Origin: an uncultured Collinsella sp. | GTDB taxonomy: Bacteria; Actinomycetota; Coriobacteriia; Coriobacteriales; Coriobacteriaceae | Assembly: GCA_934667065.1 (NCBI GenBank) | Contig: CAKULD010000001.1 | Span: forward strand, 310,001-374,000 | Reading direction: 5' to 3' | DNA: 64,000 bases | In this document: positions 54,899 through 64,000 of the stretch, piece by piece | Position numbering within the stretch: the stretch's first letter is position 1 | Layout of the letters: each line of letters starts with the position of its first letter | Position numbers and translations under genes: made by a program | The notes under the pieces: model-generated | The model's input: the letters and a program-made list of their open reading frames with translations, nothing else | What the model was told of the DNA's origin: nothing | Databases searched by the model: none

Positions 54899-54992
54899 CT
54901 TTCCCAAGCACCGCACCTTGGACCTCAAACCGTCGCTCGCGTACCAAAGTACGCGTCGCTCCTCTTTCGGCCCAATCTGCGGCACTTGGAAA
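54899..54992. repeat. Family E palindromic element, copy 2
   Basis: The outer arms near TTCCCAAGCACCGCA (54901) and TGCGGCACTTGGAA (54978-54991) are complementary to each other, with a few mismatches, but unrelated to the arms of copy 1 at 51688. The core TCAAACCGTCGCTCGCGTAC / AAGTACGC / TCGCTCCTCTTTCG is conserved. Confidence 0.8.
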
Positions 54993-55017
54993 ACCCGTTC
55001 GTGCTAGAACGGGTTTC
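54991..55017 (+). terminator. Hairpin after guaB
   Basis: Perfect 10-bp stem AAACCCGTTC/GAACGGGTTT with loop GTGCTA. It directly abuts the family E element. Confidence 0.55.
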
Positions 55018-55054
55018 AAGAAATAGGTTGACTCTCAACCACGTTATTTAGATA

Positions 55055-55094
55055 AAGCGAGATGCCCGCAAGTCGCAGGCATCTCGCTTGTTGT
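55055..55094 (+). terminator. Terminator between guaB and leuS
   Basis: Perfect 12-bp stem AAGCGAGATGCC/GGCATCTCGCTT (55055-55066 with 55078-55089), followed by GTTGT. Confidence 0.65.
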
Positions 55095-55124
55095 ATTTGC
55101 TATCATCATGCGAGTTAACGATGT

Positions 55125-55243
55125 GGCGGGGCGTTCTTACCTTTGCTCGCTGCAAGTTCCGCACGCAAAGAAGAGCACTAAATGTGCTCTTCGTCTTGCG
55201 CAGGACTGTCCGCAGCAGCGAGCAAAGGTAAGAACGCCCCGCC
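55125..55243. repeat. Family A palindromic element, copy 2 (leuS leader)
   Basis: Perfect 29-nt arms (55125-55153 with 55215-55243) surround an inner 9-bp hairpin with loop TAAAT (55170-55178 with 55184-55192). The core TTCCGCACG...CAGGAC is shared with the copies around valS. It ends 26 bases before the leuS start. Confidence 0.9.
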
Positions 55244-55269
55244 CCAACCGACATAACAAAGGAGCTGAT

Positions 55270-57846
55270 ATGTGCGATTGCACAGATCATAAGGACGAGA
55301 TCCCTGCCTATGACGCGCAGGCCATCGAGTCCCGGTGGATGAAGGCCTGGGAGGACTCCAACCTCTTTGCCGTCGACACCGACCCCGCTAAGCCCAAGAA
55401 GTACGTGCTCGAGATGTTCCCGTATCCGTCGGGCGACCTGCACATGGGCCACGCGCGCAACTACACCATCGGCGACGCCATGGCCCGTCAGGCCCGTATG
55501 CGCGGCTACGACGTGCTGCATCCCATCGGCTTTGATGCCTTCGGTCTGCCCGCCGAGAACGCTGCCATCAAGCACAACACGCAGGCTGCCGCTTGGACGT
55601 ACAAGAACATGGACCAGGCGCTCGCCACGATGAAGCGCATGGGCTTCTCCTACGATCTGGATCGCATGGTCAAGACCTGCAGCCCCGACTACTATCGCTG
55701 GGGTCAGTGGATTTTTGAGAAGTTGTGGGAAAAGGGCCTGGTCTACCGCAAGAAGAACCCGGTCAACTGGTGCCCCACCTGCAAGACCGTTTTGGCCAAC
55801 GAGCAGGTCACCGAGGGCAAGTGCTGGCGCTGCGGCACCGAGCCCGAGAAGCGCGACCTGGAGCAGTGGTACTTCAAGATTACCGAGTACTCCCAGGAGC
55901 TGCTCGACGACCTGGAGAAGCTCCCCGGCTGGCCCGAGCGCGTTAAGCAGATGCAGGCCAACTGGATCGGCCGCTCCGAGGGCGCCGAGGTCGACTTTAC
56001 CCTGTGCGACCAGGATGGCGAGCCCATCGAGGGCGACGAGGGTAAGATCACCGTCTTCACCACGCGTGCCGACACGCTCTTCGGTGTCTCCTTCTTTGTC
56101 CTGGCTCCCGAGTATGCGCGCCTGCACGAGCTCGTCGAGGGTACGGAGTACGAGGAGGCCGTCACCAAGATCGTCGAGGACTCCAAGCATATCTCTGCCG
56201 TCGAGCGTGCCCAGGGCACCCTCGAGAAGCACGGTGCCTTTACCGGCCGCTACGTGGTGAACCCCGTCAACGGCGAGAAGATCCCCGTGTGGGTTGCCGA
56301 TTATGTCGTTGCCGATTACGGCACCGGTGCCGTCATGGCCGTTCCCTGCGGCGACCAGCGCGACTTTGAGTTTGCCCGCAAGTACGACCTGCCGATCGTG
56401 CCGATCATCCTGGACGATGACGACCGCGCTGCCGTCGAGGCCAGCGGCGAGACCATCGATACTTTCCATGCCGAGACCGTCGATTGGGATTGCGCCCACG
56501 CTGCCGAGGGCACGCTCGTCCAGTCCGGCAAGTACACCGGCATGCGCGGTGGCAAGCACTCCGAGGGCGAGGCTGCGATTGTGGCCGACCTCGAGGCCAT
56601 GGGCTGCGGTCGTCGCAAGGTCGAGTTCCGTCTGCGCGACTGGCTCATTTCCCGTCAGCGTTATTGGGGCAACCCCATCCCGGCTATCCACTGCGAGCAC
56701 TGCGGCATCGTGCCCGTGCCCGAGGGTCAGCTGCCGGTGACGCTGCCCGAGAACCTGGACCTTGGCGCCGGCGAGACCCTCGCCGAGTGCATGGAGTTCT
56801 ACGAGACCACCTGCCCGGTCTGCGGTCGCCCGGCCAAGCGCGAGACCGATACCATGGACACCTTTACCTGCTCCAGCTGGTATTACCTGCGCTATACCGA
56901 TCCGCACAACACCGAGCTGCCCTTCTCCCGTGAGGCCGCCGACCGTTGGATGCCCGTCGATAACTACATCGGCGGCATCGAGCACGCCATTCTGCACCTG
57001 CTCTACAGTCGCTTCTTTACCAAGGCGCTGCGCGACCTGGGCCTGCTGAGTGTGGACGAGCCCTTCACCAACCTGCTGTGCCAGGGCATGGTCAAGGACG
57101 AGAACGGCGACACCATGTCTAAGTCCAAGGGCAACGTCGTGCCCCCGAGCTCGGTCATCGAGCCCTACGGCGCCGACACCATGCGTCTGGCGATTCTGTT
57201 TATCGCCCCGCCCGAGAAGGACTTTGACTGGGATCCCAAGGCTGTCGAGGGCGCCAACCGCTTTATCAAGCGCGCCTGGCGTATCGTGTGGCAGCTCGTC
57301 CAGTCCGGCGACGCCAACGTGGCCTTCGATAAGTCCGCGCTCGACGAGGCCGCGCTCAAGCTCTATCGCGAGCGTCACCGTACCATCGCCAAGTGCACCG
57401 AGGATTACGACCGCGGCCAGTTCAACACCGCGATCTCGGCCGTCATGGAGCTCGTCAACGCGGCGAGCGCCTATCTCAACGCCACCGAGGGCGCTGCCCG
57501 CGATAAGGCGCTGTGCTACGGCGTGGCCAAGGACATCGTGAGCATCCTTGCCCCCATCTGCCCGTTCTGGGCCGATGAGCTGTGGCACGAGGCACTCGGC
57601 TGTGAGGGCAACGCCTACACCGCTGCCTGGCCCGAGTTTGACCTGGCTGAGTCCATCGAGGACACGGTGCAGATCGTCGTCCAGGTGCTCGGCAAGGTTC
57701 GTGGCCGCATCGACGTCGCCCGCGACGCCTCCAACGAGGAGATGCAGGCTGCCGCCGAGGCAGCCGTGGCCAAGTGGCTCGAGGGCAAGACGGTTGTCAA
57801 GGCCATCTGCGTTCCCGGCAAGCTGGTCAACCTGGTGGTCAAGTAA
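55270..57846 (+). CDS. leuS: Leucine--tRNA ligase
   Basis: Class I synthetase that charges tRNA-Leu, 858 aa. The HIGH motif is HMGH (58-61) after PYPSGDL, and the KMSKS motif is TMSKS (615-619). The CP1 editing domain has FTTRADTLFG and YGTGAVMAVPCGD. Cysteine pairs near 175 and 477 suggest zinc sites. ATG 55270 with AAGGAG upstream is the start; the frame is open back to 55108 only because it runs through the palindromic leader. A family A palindrome sits in the leader, as in valS. Confidence 0.96.
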   Translation: MCDCTDHKDEIPAYDAQAIESRWMKAWEDSNLFAVDTDPAKPKKYVLEMFPYPSGDLHMGHARNYTIGDAMARQARMRGYDVLHPIGFDAFGLPAENAAIKHNTQAAAWTYKNMDQALATMKRMGFSYDLDRMVKTCSPDYYRWGQWIFEKLWEKGLVYRKKNPVNWCPTCKTVLANEQVTEGKCWRCGTEPEKRDLEQWYFKITEYSQELLDDLEKLPGWPERVKQMQANWIGRSEGAEVDFTLCDQDGEPIEGDEGKITVFTTRADTLFGVSFFVLAPEYARLHELVEGTEYEEAVTKIVEDSKHISAVERAQGTLEKHGAFTGRYVVNPVNGEKIPVWVADYVVADYGTGAVMAVPCGDQRDFEFARKYDLPIVPIILDDDDRAAVEASGETIDTFHAETVDWDCAHAAEGTLVQSGKYTGMRGGKHSEGEAAIVADLEAMGCGRRKVEFRLRDWLISRQRYWGNPIPAIHCEHCGIVPVPEGQLPVTLPENLDLGAGETLAECMEFYETTCPVCGRPAKRETDTMDTFTCSSWYYLRYTDPHNTELPFSREAADRWMPVDNYIGGIEHAILHLLYSRFFTKALRDLGLLSVDEPFTNLLCQGMVKDENGDTMSKSKGNVVPPSSVIEPYGADTMRLAILFIAPPEKDFDWDPKAVEGANRFIKRAWRIVWQLVQSGDANVAFDKSALDEAALKLYRERHRTIAKCTEDYDRGQFNTAISAVMELVNAASAYLNATEGAARDKALCYGVAKDIVSILAPICPFWADELWHEALGCEGNAYTAAWPEFDLAESIEDTVQIVVQVLGKVRGRIDVARDASNEEMQAAAEAAVAKWLEGKTVVKAICVPGKLVNLVVK

Positions 57847-57874
57847 GCGCCACGCGCAAAGCTGACATGCAAAA

Positions 57875-57914
57875 GACGGGGGACGATCCGGTTGGATCGC
57901 CCCTCGTTTTATGT
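57875..57914. terminator. Terminator between leuS and the lipoprotein gene
   Basis: Stem GGGGACGATCC/GGATCGCCCC with a one-base bulge (about 57879-57903), followed by TCGTTTTATG. It is placed between convergent genes. Confidence 0.7.
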
Positions 57915-57945
57915 ATCGGTTTGCCGCCGTGCCTGGCCCTGCCTT

Positions 57946-58518
57946 TTACGGGATGTGCACCAGGTCCCTAAAGTAGACGTTGCCCGTTGCCTCCTCGAAC
58001 ATCCAGATGTTGAGGTAGATGTCGTTGAGGTCGTTGTTCACATCAAAGTCGGGGTCGTCGAACGTGCCGACAAAGGTGAGCATGGCCTGCGTTTCCTTGC
58101 CCGCGGCGACCGGCTGGCGCATGCACACGTCGCGGACCACGCCTTTGACGTAGGCGTAGGAGTCAACATCGCCAAACATCATGTCGACACCGGTGTTATT
58201 GGTCACCGTAAAGACCAGCACAGCGTCGCCGTAGCCGTCGGTGTCCTTGCCGATGCAGGTGACGTGGACGTTCTCATCCGCTTCAAGGTCGATAGGGAAC
58301 TGCTCTTGGGGTTCGGGGCCCAGACCCTGGGGATCGACTTCGTCTTCGTTGATTTTGTCGAAGCCCTCCTGTGGCGTCGTTTTCTCGGCGGCTTCGTTGC
58401 TTCCGCGATCCGGCTCACATGGCCCGGTTTTGCCATCGATGTTGCCGCAGCCCGCGAGGGAAAGCGAGCATGCTGCGATGGCGAGTGCTGTCATGCAGAG
58501 GGTGCCGAGACGTTTCAT
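57946..58518 (-). CDS. Putative lipoprotein
   Basis: 190 aa. Signal peptide with lipobox LSLAGC (Cys24), then an acidic, low-complexity linker (25-75). A beta-rich C-terminal domain (80-190) contains LVFTVTNNTGVDMMFGD, like the DUF4352/DUF5067 immunoglobulin-type domains. It should be anchored to the outer face of the membrane. The ligand is unknown. Monocistronic and convergent with leuS. Confidence 0.75.
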   Translation of the reverse strand: MKRLGTLCMTALAIAACSLSLAGCGNIDGKTGPCEPDRGSNEAAEKTTPQEGFDKINEDEVDPQGLGPEPQEQFPIDLEADENVHVTCIGKDTDGYGDAVLVFTVTNNTGVDMMFGDVDSYAYVKGVVRDVCMRQPVAAGKETQAMLTFVGTFDDPDFDVNNDLNDIYLNIWMFEEATGNVYFRDLVHIP

Positions 58519-58779
58519 GGGTGCCTCCTTGCTTAGAGGTTCTGGATGGGCTTGCCGTTGTTCGACCGGCTGGCTGGCTTTTTACAGAATGCCCCTTAGC
58601 GCTAGTCTGAGTGATAGGGGCTCGGGAAGGAACGCCCTTGGGGCCCGAACGGGCCTGTGGATTGGGACGCATGGCTCGTTCTTGGACGCTTGGCCGCGCT
58701 CTGCACGGTACTATCGGTCCAATTGTCCTATTCTTGTGGAGAACCTGTGCGCACGCTGACCTGCGGGTTTGCGTTGTGC

Positions 58780-58808
58780 TTGCACGTTTGCGCAGGTATT
58801 GCTATAGT
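58780..58808 (+). promoter_or_regulatory. Predicted rimP-nusA-infB promoter
   Basis: TTGCAC (58780-58785), 17 bases, TATAGT (58803-58808). The rest of the 58519-58779 interval shows nothing recognisable. Confidence 0.65.
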
Positions 58809-58834
58809 TTGCTTGCAAATGAAGTTGTAATTGA

Positions 58835-58866
58835 AAGAAGTGGGGTTTCGGCTCCGCTTCTTTTTT
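58835..58866 (+). terminator. Leader terminator/attenuator before rimP
   Basis: An 11-bp stem with wobble pairs (58835-58845 with 58852-58862), loop TTTCGG and a run of six T. It lies between the predicted promoter and rimP, so it must be read through in part. Feedback by NusA is a plausible control. Confidence 0.6.
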
Positions 58867-58886
58867 GTATGGATGGAGGTGCCGCA

Positions 58887-59381
58887 ATGGTCAAGACCAA
58901 GACCGAGCAGGCGATCATCGACGCGCTCGAGGCCGTAGCTCCCCAGCACGATGTCGACATCGTCGACGTCGAGCTCGTGGGTGCCACCAAGGCCCCCTGC
59001 GTGCGCGTGCGTATCGAGGGTGCCGAGGGTCAGAGCCTGTCGCTCAACGACGTCACGGCCAACACCAAGTGGGTCGGCGACGTGATTGAGGAGCTCGACC
59101 CCATCTCTTCGAGCTATACGCTCGAGGTGTCGAGCCCGGGTATGGCGCGCCCGCTGCGCCGCCCGCGCGACTTTGCCCGCTTTGTGGGCGAGAACTGCGA
59201 GCTCACCTCTACCGCCACCGAGGGCCGTCGCAAGTACGCCGGCAAGATTGCCGCCGCGACCGAGACGAACGTGATCCTCGAGCTCGAGGACGGCGAGTCC
59301 GTCACCCTCGATTTCTCTGATGTTAAAAAGTGCAAGTTGAAGCCCACCTACGACTTCAAGCCCGCGAAGGAAGGAAAGTAA
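58887..59381 (+). CDS. rimP: Ribosome maturation factor RimP
   Basis: 164 aa from ATG 58887 with GGAGGTG upstream. It assists 30S subunit maturation. The two-domain structure is recognisable: an N-terminal alpha-beta domain with DVELVGATKAPCVRVRIE, the family motif YTLEVSSPGMARPLRRPRDF, and a C-terminal SH3-like barrel. It is the first gene of the rimP-nusA-infB-rbfA-nrnA series. Upstream in-frame sequence to 58611 contains the promoter and terminator and is not coding. Confidence 0.93.
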   Translation: MVKTKTEQAIIDALEAVAPQHDVDIVDVELVGATKAPCVRVRIEGAEGQSLSLNDVTANTKWVGDVIEELDPISSSYTLEVSSPGMARPLRRPRDFARFVGENCELTSTATEGRRKYAGKIAAATETNVILELEDGESVTLDFSDVKKCKLKPTYDFKPAKEGK

Positions 59382-59382
59382 G

Positions 59383-60630
59383 ATGGCAGCATCCGACATG
59401 ATGTCCGCCCTGATGGAGCTTTGCCAGGAGAAGCACATCGACCAGCTCTACCTGATCGACCGCCTGGAGCAGTCGCTCGCCAAGAGCTATGCCGAGATCC
59501 TGCATCTTGAGTGGGGCGCCAAGGTGACCATCGACCGCACCACCGGCAAGATCTACGTCTACCGCCTGGAGCCGATCGACGATTCCATGGACGAGGAGGG
59601 CAACTTCACCGAGTTCGAGGAGATCGACGTCACCCCCAAGAACACGAGCCGCATCGCCGCCCAGCACGCCAAGGCCGAGATCAACGCCATCGTGCGTAAC
59701 TCCGCCCGCGAGCAGATTTACGAGGAGTTCTCCGGCCGTATCGGTGACCTCATCAGCGGTACCGTGCTGCAGTCCACGCCCGACTTCACGATCGTCAAGA
59801 TCCGCGAGGGCGTCGAGGCCGAGCTGCCTCACTTCGACCAGCGCCGTTACGAGAACGAGCGCAACGAGCGTCCGATGGGCGAGCGCTACCTGCACAACCA
59901 GCATATCAAGGCCGTGATCATCGACGTACGCGACCCCAACTCCAACCTGCAGCCGGTTCGCGGCGAGCACAGCCGTCCGCCGATTGTCATCTCCCGTACC
60001 CACCCCGAGCTCATGCGCCGTCTGTTTGAGCAGGAGGTGCCCGAGATCTACGAGGGCACCGTCCAGATCAAGTCGATCGCCCGCGAGCCCGGCCAGCGCT
60101 CCAAGGTCGCCGTCCATTCGCTCGACGACCGCCTGGATCCCGTGGGCGCCTGCGTCGGCCCCAAGGGCAGCCGCGTGCGCGCCGTCGTGGGCGAGCTCCG
60201 TGGCGAGCGCGTCGACGTCATCCTGTGGGATGCCGATCCGGCCGTCTACGTCGCCAACGCCCTGTCGCCCGCCAAGGTCACCCGCGTCCTCATCGACGAG
60301 GAGAAGGCCTACGCCGGCGTCATCGTGCCCGACGACCAGCTCTCGCTCGCCATCGGCAAGGAGGGCCAGAACGCCCGCCTCGCCGCGCGCCTGACCGGCT
60401 GGCACATCGACATCAAGTCCGAGACCCTTGCCGCCGACATCCTCAAGAACGTTCCCGTTCACGAGGAGCCCGCCGCCGACCTGATCGGTGACGAGGAGGA
60501 CGAGGACGTCCGTCGCTGCGAGTTCGTGTCCGAGGACGGCATCCAGTGCCGCAACCAGGCCCGTCCCGGCTCCCGTTTCTGCGGTGTCCACGACACCGAC
60601 GCCTTCGATGATGCGGAGGACCTGATCTAG
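59383..60630 (+). CDS. nusA: Transcription termination/antitermination factor NusA
   Basis: 415 aa. N-terminal RNA polymerase-binding domain, S1 domain (about 125-195), KH1 with DPVGACVGPKGSRVRAV, and KH2 with LSLAIGKEGQNARLAARLTGW. The C-terminus adds a potential zinc-binding tail: Cys379, Cys389, Cys400 and His403. A separate ylxR gene, which commonly lies between nusA and infB, is missing here. NusA controls pausing, termination and rRNA antitermination. It starts one base after rimP ends. Confidence 0.95.
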   Translation: MAASDMMSALMELCQEKHIDQLYLIDRLEQSLAKSYAEILHLEWGAKVTIDRTTGKIYVYRLEPIDDSMDEEGNFTEFEEIDVTPKNTSRIAAQHAKAEINAIVRNSAREQIYEEFSGRIGDLISGTVLQSTPDFTIVKIREGVEAELPHFDQRRYENERNERPMGERYLHNQHIKAVIIDVRDPNSNLQPVRGEHSRPPIVISRTHPELMRRLFEQEVPEIYEGTVQIKSIAREPGQRSKVAVHSLDDRLDPVGACVGPKGSRVRAVVGELRGERVDVILWDADPAVYVANALSPAKVTRVLIDEEKAYAGVIVPDDQLSLAIGKEGQNARLAARLTGWHIDIKSETLAADILKNVPVHEEPAADLIGDEEDEDVRRCEFVSEDGIQCRNQARPGSRFCGVHDTDAFDDAEDLI

Positions 60631-60721
60631 CGCGCGGTCGCGCCGGGCAGGTCCCGGCGCATACCCCACGCTCGTTCAGTCTCTAGGCACCGCCGGTGCC
60701 AGAAAGGGTAGGTGAAGTCAT

Positions 60722-63436
<2,715 letters not shown>

Positions 63437-63447
63437 GGGGTAGCGCT

Positions 63448-63858
63448 ATGAAGCAAACGCAGGCAACCCGCCGTCTGGGCGAGCAGCTTCGCGAGAAGCT
63501 TGGTTATATCCTGCTCTTTGAGGTTTCCGATCCGCGTCTCGACCTGGTTACTTTGACCGCGGTCGAGGTTGCGGTGGACCGTTCGTTCGCGCGCGTGTTC
63601 GTGTCGTGCGATGCGAGCCGCTACGACGAGGTCATGGAGGCGCTCGCAAGCGCCAAGGGCCGTATTCGCAGCCTGTTGGCTCGCTCGCTCGATTGGCGTG
63701 TCACGCCCGAGCTCGATTTTCGCATCGATCGTTCGACCGATGAGGCCGAGCGCATCACGCGTGCGCTGGAAAACGTTCCCGCCACGCTTGCGATCGAAAA
63801 GGACGAGGACGGCTATCCGATAGCGGATGCCGCCCAGGAGGCAGCTTTAGATGACTAA
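63448..63858 (+). CDS. rbfA: Ribosome-binding factor A
   Basis: 136 aa. A single KH-like domain that helps 16S rRNA maturation during cold growth. The start MKQTQATRRLGEQLREKLGY and the pattern FRIDRSTDEAERITRAL fit the family. It starts 11 bases after infB and overlaps the next gene by 8 bases. Confidence 0.93.
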   Translation: MKQTQATRRLGEQLREKLGYILLFEVSDPRLDLVTLTAVEVAVDRSFARVFVSCDASRYDEVMEALASAKGRIRSLLARSLDWRVTPELDFRIDRSTDEAERITRALENVPATLAIEKDEDGYPIADAAQEAALDD

Positions 63859-64000
63859 TTCCGCCGACCTCGCCTCGTGCGAGTCTGCAGATATTCAACG
63901 ACGCATCCTCGAGCTTATCGAGGGTGCGTCCTCCATTGCGATTTCTGGACATACTTCTCCCGATGGCGATGCCTTGGGCTCCGTCTTGGGTCTGGGCCTT
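63851..64000 (+). CDS. nrnA: DHH phosphoesterase (NrnA-like), 5' part
   Basis: The first 50 residues are present before the window ends. The motif ISGHTSPDGDALGSV is the DHH-family metal-binding start found in bifunctional oligoribonuclease/pAp phosphatase. It degrades short RNA pieces (and pApA from cyclic di-AMP turnover). The overlap with rbfA shows operon membership. The catalytic DHH motif itself is outside the window. Confidence 0.85.
   Translation, partial: MTNSADLASCESADIQRRILELIEGASSIAISGHTSPDGDALGSVLGLGL

Overview
The window looks like a chromosomal segment of a high-GC coriobacterium, most likely Collinsella or a close relative. The evidence is the GC-rich housekeeping code, the gene order rimP-nusA-infB-rbfA-nrnA, a TGS-less ThrRS, a LoaP-led polysaccharide locus and a Gram-positive type Pel locus. 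The genus is inferred from gene content; no rRNA or other phylogenetic marker was compared. No tRNA or rRNA gene was recognised.

Layout. 1-14 kb is core: the clpP end, clpX, valS, folC, an M24 aminopeptidase, a three-gene FAD oxidoreductase/DUF1667 operon of the glycerol-3-phosphate dehydrogenase type, an unusual ~460-bp array of alternating inverted repeats, a small zinc-ribbon membrane protein and thrS. 14-25 kb is a lower-GC surface polysaccharide locus: LoaP antiterminator, initiating sugar-phosphate transferase, four glycosyltransferases, an EpsG-like polymerase, pyruvyl transferase, Wzx flippase and an FrhB-like protein. 25-40 kb is a defence island: a HAD protein with a possible DNA-binding N-terminus and two small partners, a two-gene CBASS-like unit (CD-NTase plus SLATT effector), a KAP P-loop NTPase, an AbiH-like protein, an ietAS-like subtilase/AAA pair, three unannotated small ORFs and a RloA/RloB (AbiL-like) pair. 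A decayed IstB fragment lies within it.

40.5-51.6 kb is one tightly packed operon for a Pel-type exopolysaccharide (pelD, pelE, pelA deacetylase, pelF, pelG) followed by CotH, VTC and DUF4956 genes. 51.8-64 kb returns to core: a PLP-fold protein without its catalytic lysine, a ModE-like regulator, guaB, leuS, a lipoprotein, then rimP-nusA-infB-rbfA-nrnA (nrnA cut by the window end).

The most unusual content is non-coding. At least five families of long palindromic elements sit between genes (valS/leuS leaders and the valS 3' side; both sides of the aminopeptidase gene; the 81-bp-period array; before pelD; after the DUF4956 gene and after guaB). In three families the copies share a conserved core, while the flanking arms differ between copies yet stay self-complementary. 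This is the signature of a maintained folded structure or of a palindrome-specific amplification process.
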